Assembly: GCA_030068075.1 (NCBI GenBank)
Contig: CM057836.1
Location: 68,485,788-68,549,787, forward strand
Origin: Paguma larvata
Taxonomy: Eukaryota > Chordata > Mammalia > Carnivora > Viverridae
Reading direction: 5' to 3'
DNA length: 64,000 nucleotides
Shown here in pieces: positions 11,502-22,457 of the stretch. The position numbers and the translations under genes are program-made. The notes below the pieces were generated by a model. It ran no database searches and was not told the origin of the DNA. It was given only the letters and a program-made list of their open reading frames with translations. The stretch's first letter is position 1, and the number at the start of each line of letters is the position of its first letter.

Positions 11502-12404
11502 AAAAAGTAATAGTAGAATCAAATATTAGAACTTTGGCATCTCTAAAACAATATACAGCATGTCATGGTAAATCAAAGTAAAAAGGCCCAACTGTATCGT
11601 ATATGGAATTTTCACTATATACATATATCCATCCATAGCACGAACATACATATACTGGATGGTATATTATATACTAATAGCCACTCCTTTAGAAAAATAT
11701 GAAATTAGATAATGAGAAAGCTTTGCTGAGCTTATGAGGATAGGACGCAAAAGAACGTGAATTAGTTAATCCAGGCATAACATTTGATGCCACTATTTTT
11801 GTTATTATCGGTTCAAAGATATCATCCTTGCTTCATGGTAATATAGGTTCCCTTAAAAAATAATAAAGTGACCTCTTTTCCTCCACTGAGACTGGTAGAG
11901 GATTTAAAAGGTTTTGGGATAAAGTGGACATGCATTGTCCTTATCATCAGCGTCCGCCAGCTTGGAATAGAAGCTTTAAACCCTAATTTATGGCGTGTTA
12001 CATTCTGCAAGATCATGAAAGGCTGATGCTGAAAATATCTTCATCACTTAGTTGCAAAATAGCAGTAAACAATGCAAGTTTATTGTTTCTAGTTAACTTT
12101 TCCAGTGTCTTTTAAAATGCTATTAGTGGAGGAAATAACTGTAAGAATTTTTCCCCTCAGGACTTTTATTTTTATATTTGAGTGTCAGCTTATTGTGAAG
12201 CTATCACAGTTTTAAAGATAGAATTGCCTTTAAATTCGTTACAGTTCCCTGGCTGCCATGTTGCAGGAAAGAAGGCCGCTCTTCATTTGTAATTGCTCAA
12301 GGGCCTCTAATATTCGATGCCTCTGGTAGAGATGGCTCATCATTCTGTTTGCTTGTTTTTTCACAGAGTCTAAAAGGAACTGAACACTGAATTCCATGAT
12401 ACTT

Positions 12405-12505
12405 GTTCATGATCAGAGCTTGATGCCAGCTGAGACAGTCCCTTAGCTTGTCTGAAGAACCTCAGTTTCCTCATCTGAAAATAGGAGGATTGCTCTAGTT
12501 TTCCA
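12405..12505 (+). repeat. MIR fragment
   Basis: 'cctcagtttcctcatctgaa' followed by 'aataggaggatt' is the MIR core; flanks are too diverged to extend. Confidence 0.5.
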
Positions 12506-13233
12506 CTTTTACTTTTTAACTTGACATCTCAGCTCTCATGTTACTGATATAATGGTTCATTTTTCCATTTCCCCCCCAGAGGCATTGCTGAATTACTGAA
12601 GCTTTAATGAGAGAAAAAGAGACATCCCTGTTTAGTGGAACTCAAGTTCTTTGCCACACACCCATGTGCCACTGAAAGCTTCGTTAAATAGAGCTCTTAA
12701 CCCCAGAACAACAGTGTTTTTGCTTCTATGGCTAACTTGTACACATGGTACCCAAGGTTGTCTAAATAACTTTAGACAAGTTCACTGATGATGGAATGAA
12801 GGAAGGGGAAAGCAAGAGAGATTTTTCTTTTTCTTTTCCTTCTTTTCATGAATCAGAAGTCCTTGATCATGTTTAATTGAAACTAGGCAAAAAGGTTTCT
12901 TTCTCTACATTGCTTAAATAAAATATTATCTTTGTCCTTTCCAAATTTCAACTAATTTTTGGTTTGAAATTAATGAGTCACATGCCTTTATTGAGAAATG
13001 ATGTATTGTTGTCTGTTTTTACATTCCCTGATTAGTTTATTTATTTAGGTATGGGGAAAGTTTCAATTTAGTAACAAATTTATCTGTACATAATCTCTGA
13101 ATAGGATTAGATTTGGGGAAAAAAGCACCAACCCTGCCCTTCTCCCCCCAGATAACAACCTTCTTATCTTTCAAAATTCCTTATGTAACTGTCCTACAAA
13201 TCAAATTTCCTGAATGCTAAGTATTGTTTAAAA

Positions 13234-13429
13234 AAATTTTTTTGGCGTTTATTTATATTTGAGAGAGAGAGAAACAGAGCACAAGTAGGGGAGGGACACA
13301 CAGAATCCAAAGCAGGCTGCAGGCTCTGAGCTGTCAGCATAGAGCCCGATGTGGAGCTCAAACTCACGAACCGCAAGATCATGACCTGAGCCAAAGTCAC
13401 TTAACTGACTGGGCCACCCAGGTGCCCCT
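13234..13429 (-). mobile_element. Feliform tRNA-derived SINE, reverse orientation
   Basis: 'gagagagagagaaacagagc', 'aggctgcaggctctgagctg', 'agatcatgacctgagccaaa', 'ggccaccc' in reversed SINE order. Imperfect flanking repeats, ctaagtattgttt and ctaggtgttgttt, are the likely target duplication. Confidence 0.87.
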
Positions 13430-14222
13430 CTAGGTGTTGTTTTAAAGTGATATTGGACCACCCTGAACAGGGCTTGTGCATTTCTTGTCTGCTCCCCCTT
13501 CTCTGACTCACGGCCTGTAGCTGGACACACAGCTGCCTCAAGTGGACATATTCACATTATAGATGGACGCTTCTGTGGTGGGACTTTCTCAGGAAAGCTG
13601 AAGTCCTATTAGTCCCTTAGTTAAGATCAACAAACTGGTTTTTTTTCACCTTTTTATTTTGAGCATGGTCTGTGCTATGTTCTCAGTGTCAGAAAGTGAA
13701 CAGCATTGGAAACTTGATCTGAGGTAAAAGATAGGACAATAATGAGTGCAATGAATTTTTCTAAAAAAGTGACTACTTTGCCTCAACTCCACTCTTACAA
13801 TTGTCTCTTCATGGTGATGGGAACATTGGAGAAAATCTGTTTAATTTTCTACTTTTTTTAATAAATAAATCTTTATTTCTTTTTTTTAAAATTTCTTTTC
13901 TTTTTTTCTTTTCTTGACTCTGACCCTTCCTTTGGAGTAAGCCAAGCTTATAAATGGTGATGTTTGTTTTCAGCCCAAGACATTATTTTATTCCAAATGA
14001 GTAAGACCATCTGTGTGTTTTAGCCAAAAACTCTCTAAGTTTTGAAATTATTAAATGCTATTAGTATATGAATATTAACATTTTGGTATGTATATGATAT
14101 ACATCTGTATGTTATCTACTTATCTATCTAGAGGTGTACTATATATTCTAATATATATTTTTATGGACATTAATGTTTGGCATATTACATATAAGCACCT
14201 TTATATTAGGTAATATATAAGC

Positions 14223-14240
14223 TGTGTGTGTGTGTGTGTG
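14223..14240. repeat. (TG)n microsatellite
   Basis: About nine TG units in an AT-rich stretch (14040-14400) that also contains many tatata runs. Confidence 0.9.
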
Positions 14241-14759
14241 CACATATATTTCACACATTACTGATAAGTATACTAATAACAAATATATGTGAGAAAATAA
14301 ACTGGTTTATTCTCATATTTTAATTCTAATATTTTATTCCATATATCCTAGTATTATATATATCCCAAAAGGCATACCTATTGAAAAACTACACTATAGT
14401 TCTAGAAACAGAAGTAAGCCCCGTTACTTAAACTGGATTTGAAGAGATGTTTTAGTCAAGAGTCACAGGAAAACACACTCCTGCTCAGATGTGATCTTTG
14501 ATTCATTTAGAGATATTTTAATTAGGACAAATGGAAGGAAAGATACTGTTTTCATAAGAATCCATGTAACTCATAGCAAGGTCATCCTTTTGCATGGTGG
14601 CAAATAACTGTTTGATTGTGAATCTCCTGCTCAGCAACTGCTATCAAAACTATCAGTGGAATTAAAAGTGAAAACCGTAAATGAAATTTCTTGCTAGACA
14701 AACACAGAGTTGGAAGTTAACATCGTTAGCTGAATATTCACAGTATTTGGCATGGGCAT

Positions 14760-14945
14760 GATAAAAAGACATTCAGTGAGTTCTGTGTCTCCATATATTA
14801 ATTGATAAAATAGGATAATGTTTTCTATTTCTTAGGATGCTTGTGAGGAATAAACACATTATACATATAAATTTCTTTTAACAGGATCTGACAGAAAATA
14901 AGCACTCAATAAATCTTTACTGATTCTTGTAGTGGAGGTGGTAGT
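14760..14945 (+). repeat. MIR SINE
   Basis: 'gatgcttgtgaggaataaac' and 'ataagcactcaataaatctt' match the 3' half of MIR. Confidence 0.55.
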
Positions 14946-15264
14946 GGTGGATTTTGTTGCTATCAGATGCTGCAGAAGTTCTCTTAGGAGTGAATGTAAA
15001 AGCCCCAGGCTCCCTAGCTTCCTATGTATTTTTCTAGCTAAGAAACCTCATGTATAGACAAAGCCTTCGAACTGCAATATAAATATCAGGATACAAAAAG
15101 AAGCCCCCGTCTGCTTTGATCTCTTTGATCCTGCTGGTTGCAGTCCTGTTAATTACTTGAAAACAGCAGCAGTCATCTACTATGTGCCTTGTTAGCTGTT
15201 ACCTTTGTTACAACTCCATTCATTTGCTCTCAGAATAATAAGATTGTTATTTATGATAATAACC

Positions 15265-15470
15265 ACCGAACAAGAGCAGCTGATAGTCACCTGGGCACTT
15301 ACTCTGTGCCAGGCCCTGTTTTTAGCACTTTCCTTGAAATATAATTTATTTTTACAATAACCCTAATGTGGTAGATATCATTATTCCATTTTACAGATAA
15401 AACTGAGCCTCTGTGAGGTTGAAGGACTTGCGCAAGATCACAGGATTGCAAGTGGGTGAGCTGCAGTTCT
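15265..15470 (-). repeat. MIR SINE, reverse orientation
   Basis: A well-preserved copy: 'gggcacttactctgtgccag', 'ccattttacagataaaactg', 'gttgaaggacttgcgcaaga', 'tcacaggattgcaagtgggt' is the reverse complement of MIR. Confidence 0.78.
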
Positions 15471-16129
15471 CTCTGAAATCATGAGGACCAAATTCTTGGC
15501 CTTTATTTGTTACTATTCCCAAGAATGGAGGAGAACCCATGATCAGATTAGAATCTTATTCAAGTTCTCAGGGAGGTCACAACCAAGTCGACATCCCTGC
15601 ATCAGTCCTTGAATTTAAGTTCAGTGCCCATTTCATCACCCTGTATACTCTCAAAGTTAAGACATGAACTGCCTTGGTCAATGCATGTTAATTAATTCAA
15701 GAGCTTCATGAAAATTTCTAAGCTGAAATGTTTATTTATAACAACAAAAAAGTCATTATGTGAGTAGCAAATGCTTTCCTACTGATCTGCTTATTTCACA
15801 CACTCCCACTTCCTGTGGAAGGGCCTTATCTATCAGCCACCACTTCTCCAGTACCATCTGTACAAACCTTAGACAGATATGATCCTCGATGTGTGTCTGT
15901 GTGCCTGAAGATGTAGGTGTACATTCTCTGTACCTAACAGATTAGTGTCTCAGTATACCTCAGAACAGAGAGCAATATCCTGACATCAAACCACAACTGG
16001 AAAAGGCTAGAAAAAGAGAAGGGACAATACAGTATCTTTTACCTTTGTCCCCAATCACATAGATTGGTGGGGGCAGGGAAGGAGCTCAAGAATATATAGG
16101 TAAGACATGTTTTTTCCCTTCTTTATATA

Positions 16130-16235
16130 TACTGATTTTTATTTAAAATTAAGAAACTGAGAGATAGAAAGGGTAGGCAACTTGACTTAGATACTAGCTT
16201 TGTGACTAAGCCAAGTCTATACCCAGACTGTCAAA
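16130..16235 (-). repeat. MIR fragment, reverse orientation
   Basis: 'taagaaactgagagatagaa', 'aggcaacttgacttagatac' and 'ctatacccagactgtc' match the reversed MIR core and head. Confidence 0.5.
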
Positions 16236-18344
16236 CTTACTATTTTTTTTTATTTTTTAACCTATTTATTTCCCTTGGCTTTTTAAGATTATTATCAAGA
16301 TCTAGTAAAATATTCAGTGACTGTTTTACCTCAAATTTCAAATCTAGGAATATAAAAATACAACCATATTGCTCCTATTTTTACATATTTAAGTGTGAAG
16401 GACATTTTAAAAATTTTAACAAATGTCAATGGGAAAAGATCATCATAGCAATGTGTGGAAATTATATGGCATCTAAATAAATAACAAAAACCCTAGTCTC
16501 TTATATGTTTTTATCCCTTTGGGATATATAATATAAGCCCATGAAACAGAGAAATAAAATTCAACATTTTGAATTACTTTTCAAAAAAATTTTAAAAAAA
16601 AGAAAAATCAGTATCCTCAAAGAAACCTTGATTTTATGAACAGATCCAAATGAATGTGCAACTGTATCATCTAATTGTTAAGACGTTAGAGTATATAAAT
16701 ATTTTTGAAAGTTGACACTATTAAATAAATTATAACTTTTGACATAAATAAAAAGATATGAATAATTGTAAATTATTGAGAACCATATTATCTCAGAAAG
16801 AAACAAAAATAAATAGCTCACATGTGGATTTTTGGAAGATTTGGTGTGCTTGCTGTCTACTTATTATTACAATTGAACTATATTCAGGTCATTTTAAGAG
16901 TAAATCTAACTTTCAAAAAGTAGGGTGATTATGGAATCTGAGTTAGGTCCAGTAGTAACGTAGTCATGAGAGATTTCAGCCAGCCTATCCAAAATTGCTT
17001 TTCTGTCTTCTGGAGTTGCCTTTCAAAGGATACAAAATAAGAAGGGGAAAAAGAAAAAAAAAAAAAAGAAACATTGTGCTTTTCCTCAAGATACTTCTTC
17101 GAGAAAAATGATTCTACCTCTGAAGAATTTTAACTCAGGTGTTTTTCACTCGAAAAGTAATTTAAACCCCACAAGATGAGTCTGAAGGTGAAGTTTTCCA
17201 ATACATAAACCAGCTTACCATTATAAGTTAACATGCACAGAGGTTTCCACATTTTCTGGAGAAATAAGCTCAGAATAGCAGCTAGGTTGTGAGACTGGTC
17301 TGCAATACCGTTCTCTGCTTTACTTAACTGCATTTGTAAATATCGTTAATGATAGTCTATAAGCTAGGACTAAGTTAAAAAAAGTGAAGGAAGAATTTTA
17401 TTCAACTCTCAGAAAGTATTTACTGTCTACTTTGTGTCAGGTACTAATCTTGGTGGTTAGCTATGGTGAGCAAGGACCCTGTCTGCACAAAGCATAGATT
17501 CTGATGGAGATTCATTATCTTTTTGGTGGAATAGGTGGGGAGTTGGAGACAGTATGGGTGTATGCACGGCTAACCCTAAGTTATATGATCGAGGGAATCT
17601 CTAATTTTCTTCTCCATCTTCTTGAACCTTCCTTTCCCCAGGGTATCCAATTCACTCGTGAGATTATAAATCACTTGCTGAAATCTGTAGCTAGAATTGC
17701 CCGAACCCCACATCCTTCAGTTTTTTGGTAGCTGATTGTGGACTCATGAGGCAGTATATGCAGTCATATACCTACTTACTCATGCCAGAAACACCCAACT
17801 CTGTTGCAGTGGTTTTATTTCATGGGCAATTATCATCTGCATCAATTGGGTCAGAAAATGCTATACTCATTCCTGATCAGCACCTAATAATAACAAAATA
17901 TAAACCATCAGGAAATGTGAAAAAAATATAGGCTTGGGTAGCTTGAAAGTCACGGTGAGAGGTTATAAAACTTGGGAAAGTCATATATGGAAACAATTTT
18001 CTCCACTTCTAAAGATCCCCAAAGAAAGACAGTCTTAAATCAACTTTCCCAAGACTTAATAGCTCTTTCTCTCTTCAAAAAAGTGTACTAAAGAATTAAT
18101 CTAATTCCTTTTTGTTACTGCTTAAGTTCATTTTCTCTTCTTTTGTTGTCAGTATATGCTTATTAAGTCATTATGTAGATTTGCTCAAAGAATAATGGAT
18201 ATGTTATTCTTTATAATAATCCTCCTTCAATATAAAGGTAAACTGAAACTCCAGGACTGGCATTGGAAAGATGTGACTTATTTGGTAGGCACAAATCAGG
18301 TATAAAATGCCAATTACATGTTTGTGCCAAATTTATTTTTCATT

Positions 18345-18503
18345 CTAAGTTTATTTATTTTGAGAGGGTGGGGAGAGAGGCAGAGAGAGAATCCCAAGCA
18401 GGCTCCACCTGTCAGAGCCTAATGTGGGGCTCTCACAAACCATGATTTGATAACCTGAACCAAGAGTCAAAAGTTTAACCCACCGAGTCACCCAGGTGTC
18501 CCA
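18345..18503 (-). mobile_element. Feliform SINE, reverse orientation, internally deleted
   Basis: 'agtttatttattttgagagg', 'agagaatcccaagcaggctc', 'aacccaccgagtcacccagg', 'tgtccc'. It is shorter than full length, with several deletions. It lies 1.6 kb before NRXN1 exon A. Confidence 0.82.
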
Positions 18504-18604
18504 AGTATGTGCTTAATTTCCAAGTGTTTTCTTATAATAGATTGATTTACCACCATTATTTCTGTCTACTAGATGATGATAAAGAGGTGACATTTATTAT
18601 CATG

Positions 18605-18835
18605 CAATTTGATGTAGTTGATATTTATTGAAATCTTACCATGTGCCTGGTATTGGATGATTGCCTTTATGTAGATTCTCTCACTTGCATATTTTTTCTT
18701 CTTTAATCATTAAAACCATCCCGTAAGATACTATCTCCCTAAAAGGGCAAGAAGTAAGGCTTGGGGAGATCGTAAAGTTAGGTAATGCTAGAGCTAGCAT
18801 TTGAACTCAGAGACTCTGATACCATGGCCTGCACT
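18605..18835 (-). repeat. MIR SINE, reverse orientation
   Basis: 'atcttaccatgtgcctggta', 'attaaaaccatcccgtaaga', 'ctagcatttgaactcagaga' lie in reversed MIR order. Confidence 0.65.
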
Positions 18836-20067
18836 CTTAATCTCTCTGAAAAAATAAAGTATCCATTAACAAACTATATCAGGAAATTCATTAGCCACAC
18901 TAACCATTGGCTCAGTTTCATTTTGCTGTAGGTTTGCTGCATTGTTAACCTTACAGCACTAATCAGACACAGTCTGTCTTATTTTTTCTATTATATAAAT
19001 ATAAATGAATTTAGAACTTGTCAGTATTGTCTGCTATGAATTTTTGAATGGCTTATTAAAATAATTTAGATAGGTGTCTGGACGTAGATAGCTAATATAT
19101 TCTTAAGGCAGTGTGACATATATATCTTGGAAATATAATTGTGCTTAGTATGCATTTTGTAGAGAAAGTGTATGGATCTCTCTTTATCTTAATGTCAGAA
19201 TGGTTTTGAGTTTCTTAAGGTGATGTGGTAGCAGCTGCATGATACTGTGAGCCCCACCAGTGGATTTGTCCCCTGTGCCATTTGGAGTCCAAAACGCCAT
19301 AGAGCTGTCAGCAAGCAGTCAGAAAGAACCACCCAATCCATTTAGATGAAGGACCTTGGAAAATGAGAGTACAGAACAAACTTTGTTCCACATTGTATTC
19401 TTTAAAGTAAAATAGAACACACGTAATACCGGTTGAATGGATTTAGAGCAAACGTAACTTTCCAGAGTTACCTAACATTATTCAAACAGTTGTTAATGTA
19501 GGCCACAGGGAAAAAGAGAGCTTCTGAGTTTTAGTTGTATTCAATGATTTTTCAGAGAAAATTCAGGATGTTTTCTGCCTCGATTTATTGTGTTATCTTC
19601 CAAAGGTTATATGCATTGTGACTATATAGACTATAGAAGAAATCCTGTATTTTAAGGGACTGTTATACAAAGTAACTTCAAATACTTTAGCGGTGGGAAA
19701 ACTGAAAAACCTTTATATTTAATAAACAAATTATAACAAGAAAAGCAATTGTCTTTTATAAGTTTGACTCTATACATGCTTGAAATAATGAAAGCTCTAT
19801 GCAAATCAATTCAAATTATTTGAATTAACTGCAGCCAGTTTGTATGTGTATGTACACACATTATTTGAATGAAATTAGGTTAGAATGGTTACTGTTTAAT
19901 GCATTGATACTTTAATTTTATTTCGCCGAGAAAGCTTTCTCATATATCAAAATGCACTAAACATTATGTTACATGTGTTACAAACATGTTGAAGTTACTT
20001 GACCTGAAGACAAGTTCTGCATATGAAAAGATGGGCCTAGTTCCTCACTGCTATCCTCTGCCCACAG

Positions 20068-20506
20068 GTTGTATATAAAAATAATGATGTAAGGCTGGAA
20101 TTATCTCGACTTGCCAAGCAAGGAGATCCTAAGATGAAGATCCATGGAGTGGTAGCATTTAAGTGTGAGAATGTTGCAACTTTGGACCCAATCACCTTTG
20201 AAACCCCAGAGTCTTTCATCTCTTTGCCTAAATGGAATGCAAAGAAAACAGGCTCCATATCATTTGATTTCCGTACAACAGAGCCAAATGGCCTCATCTT
20301 ATTTAGCCATGGCAAGCCAAGACACCAAAAAGATGCCAAGCACCCTCAGATGATAAAGGTTGACTTCTTTGCTATTGAGATGCTGGATGGCCATCTCTAC
20401 CTCCTCCTGGACATGGGGTCAGGTACAATCAAAATCAAGGCCCTGCAGAAGAAGGTGAATGATGGAGAATGGTATCACGTGGACTTCCAGAGAGATGGAC
20501 GGTCAG
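20068..20506 (+). CDS. NRXN1: NRXN1 coding exon A: end of LNS2 and first half of LNS3
   Basis: Neurexin-1 is a presynaptic single-pass adhesion protein; its alpha form has six extracellular LNS domains and three EGF repeats that bind postsynaptic partners. Translated from the first base, this 439-nt exon begins [15 protein letters not shown], the last strand of LNS2. The LNS2-closing cysteine follows (AFKCENV, about residue 33), then the linker [11 protein letters not shown]3 starts at [12 protein letters not shown] and runs to [13 protein letters not shown], where the exon ends one base into a glycine codon. The acceptor is tcctctgcccacag with a good pyrimidine tract; the donor is gtaatt. 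The preceding exon must end on a whole codon. The frame stays open past the donor for about 30 codons, so the boundary rests on homology and the join to exon B. Family identity is very secure; assignment to NRXN1 rather than a paralogue rests mainly on exon C. Confidence 0.96.
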
Positions 20507-21133
20507 GTAATTTATCATTTCTTCTATACTGTTTATCTGCTGGAACATGCTGTTTACCCCTCACCACTTCAAAGGAAATAAAAACCAAGATATATTAGCC
20601 CGCATTTCTGTCTTTAGGGTAAAGGAAAGTGTTATTATTCCTGTTTCACATCATATAAAAATCAGAAGGAGCTAATTAATCATTATAGTTGGGCATCAAA
20701 CCCCAAATGCGCAAATAGCTTCTGGAATCACTTCTTAAATGAACATTTATTGGATAATCAAGTGCCAAATCTTGCAAGAAATTTTATCTTGAATTTGCAA
20801 ATGACAAAATTCAGGGTTCTTGTATTCCCAATTATTACTTATATCATTGGATGCTTGGAGGTGCCCCAAGTGGCAAATACAAAATACGAATAAAAGATAA
20901 TTCAGCAATTCACATATAAGATCCTTAAGATAACTTTTAGTTCTTGTTTTAACTTCTGTCCAAGTTGGATCTGTGGTATCAAAAACACTTTAATCAGTGC
21001 AGTAGGATTTCAAGAACACTGACAGAACTCTGTTGACTTCCAAATAGCTTTCCTTTCTAATGAAAGATGTTTAGAATTAAACCAATAGGGATTCTTTCCT
21101 CTGGCTTCTTTTTGCTGCACTTTTTTCCTGGAG

Positions 21134-21135
<2 letters not shown>

Positions 21136-21172
<37 letters not shown>

Positions 21173-21177
21173 CGCGC
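21136..21177. repeat. (GT)14(GC)7 alternating purine-pyrimidine tract
   Basis: 42 bp of uninterrupted alternation: GT units at 21136-21163 followed by GC units at 21164-21177. It lies about 630 bp after exon A. The open frames across it are low-complexity artefacts. Confidence 0.97.
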
Positions 21178-21269
21178 CTTTTGGGGGAAGGGGCGTGCAC
21201 TCACACAGGCACGCATGTGGTTGGGGAAAGGAGGGACTGTTGTAGGGAAGGCTTGAAGAAGTAACATTT

Positions 21270-21400
21270 ACTTACTCTGAAATTTGAGAGTGGACTATGA
21301 GGCTCAAGGAATTGACCAACATTAGGTTTGTGAGGGCAGGGATCACCCAGGCAGAGGAAATAGCATTGGTAGAAACCCAGAAAGAGGCAGGAAGACTGGA
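21270..21400 (-). repeat. Possible fragment of the same L2-like repeat
   Basis: 'cactaggtttgtgagggcag'-like text followed by 'cccaggcagaggaaatagca' and 'aacccagaaagaggcaggaa' resembles the 'added effects' segment of the repeat seen at 38055-39010. The match is weak and followed by a purine-rich run. Confidence 0.3.
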
Positions 21401-21568
21401 GAGAGACAGAGAAAGAAGGAAAGAGAGGAAGAGAGAGAGGAAGAAGCAACTTATTTTAGGTCTACGACTATATATTAGTTGTTTTACTTTCTTCACCCTG
21501 TGTTCCCATGCTCTGATTGTTCCTCCCACTTACAGATCAAATTAGCTTCTTATAATAGAAGGTAACTC

Positions 21569-21790
21569 TCAGGGTGCCTGGTGGGTCAGTCAGTTAACCG
21601 TCTGACTTAGGCTCAGGTCATGATCTCATGCTTGGTGGGTTCAAGCCCTACGTCAGATTCTTTGCCTACAGCTCAGAGCCTGGAGCCTGCTTCAGATTCT
21701 GTGTCTCCCTCTCTCTCTGCCCCTCCATTGCTCATGCTCTGTTTCTCTCTGTGTCTCAAAAAATAAATAAATGTTAAAAAATTTTTAAAA
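21569..21790 (+). mobile_element. Feliform tRNA-derived SINE
   Basis: 'agggtgcctggtgggtcagt', 'gctcaggtcatgatctcatg', 'cagctcagagcctggagcct', 'ctccctctctctctgcccct' and 'aaaaaataaataaatgtt'. Imperfect target duplication agaaggtaactc (21557-21568) and agaagacaactc (21791-21802). It lies 1.1 kb after exon A. Confidence 0.9.
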
Positions 21791-22271
21791 AGAAGACAAC
21801 TCCCCTCTCTTCCCTTCCTGCACTTCTTTATTTGCTTATATACCATACCATCTACTCTAGATTTTACACTAAGTATAAGCCTGTCCAAGGTACTTCTTGT
21901 GAGTCTGAATTTCTTACTTTGTAAAACATATTGGGAAGGACCCAGTATTGACTGACTCTTAGACTCAGTGAAGCAGAATAAAGAGTGATAGGACCTAGAA
22001 TTCTATATTTTTGCAAAGCTTTCCAGGGAACTTGATGGTCAGCTGAATATGGGAACCACAGACCAGAGGACACTTAGTGCTTCTTTCAGATCCGTAATCT
22101 GTGATCACCATCCTGTTTTAGGAGGGCTGTGCTGAAGTCCTGCAGTGAGTGTTCCTTTCATAGATTCCTTTGTCCCTTGTTTACTCCCAGCCTCCCTGCA
22201 GCAGAACTGTGTCCTATTTCACTCTTAGTCATACCTCGTTTTCCTGTTTATCTATCAAAAAGATCGTGTAT

Positions 22272-22457
22272 GACTTTATATATATATAAATATATATGTC
22301 ATATAAATATATGTATATTTTTATACATATATATGTTTATATATATGAATATGTTTATATAAATATAAATATTTATTTATATATAAATATATATTTATTT
22401 TTATTTTATAAAAATATTTTTTATTTTATTTATTTATATGTATATATATATATATTC
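22272..22457. repeat. Long AT-only tract with self-complementary TA runs
   Basis: About 185 bp almost entirely of A and T, made of tatata, aatatt and tttatt units with several local palindromes. Confidence 0.92.

Larger units (their letters stand above)
1..20067 (+). other. NRXN1: NRXN1 intron (3' part), upstream of exon A
   Basis: At least 20 kb of intron lie before exon A; its 5' end is outside the window. It holds seven felid-type SINEs, several MIR copies, an L1 3' end inserted into a MIR, simple repeats and AT-rich single-copy sequence. Short open frames of 60-100 codons occur on both strands, but none has a recognisable domain, splice-linked partner or composition suggesting a gene. 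The intron ends in a clear pyrimidine tract and CAG before 20068. Confidence 0.9.

Noticed and set aside
20507..20598. Extension of exon A to the stop at 20598
   Set aside because: The donor gtaatt after 20506 joins exactly to exon B in the known neurexin protein; the further 30 codons have no family match.
21010..21267. Open frames across the (GT)n(GC)n tract
   Set aside because: Low-complexity translation artefacts on both strands.
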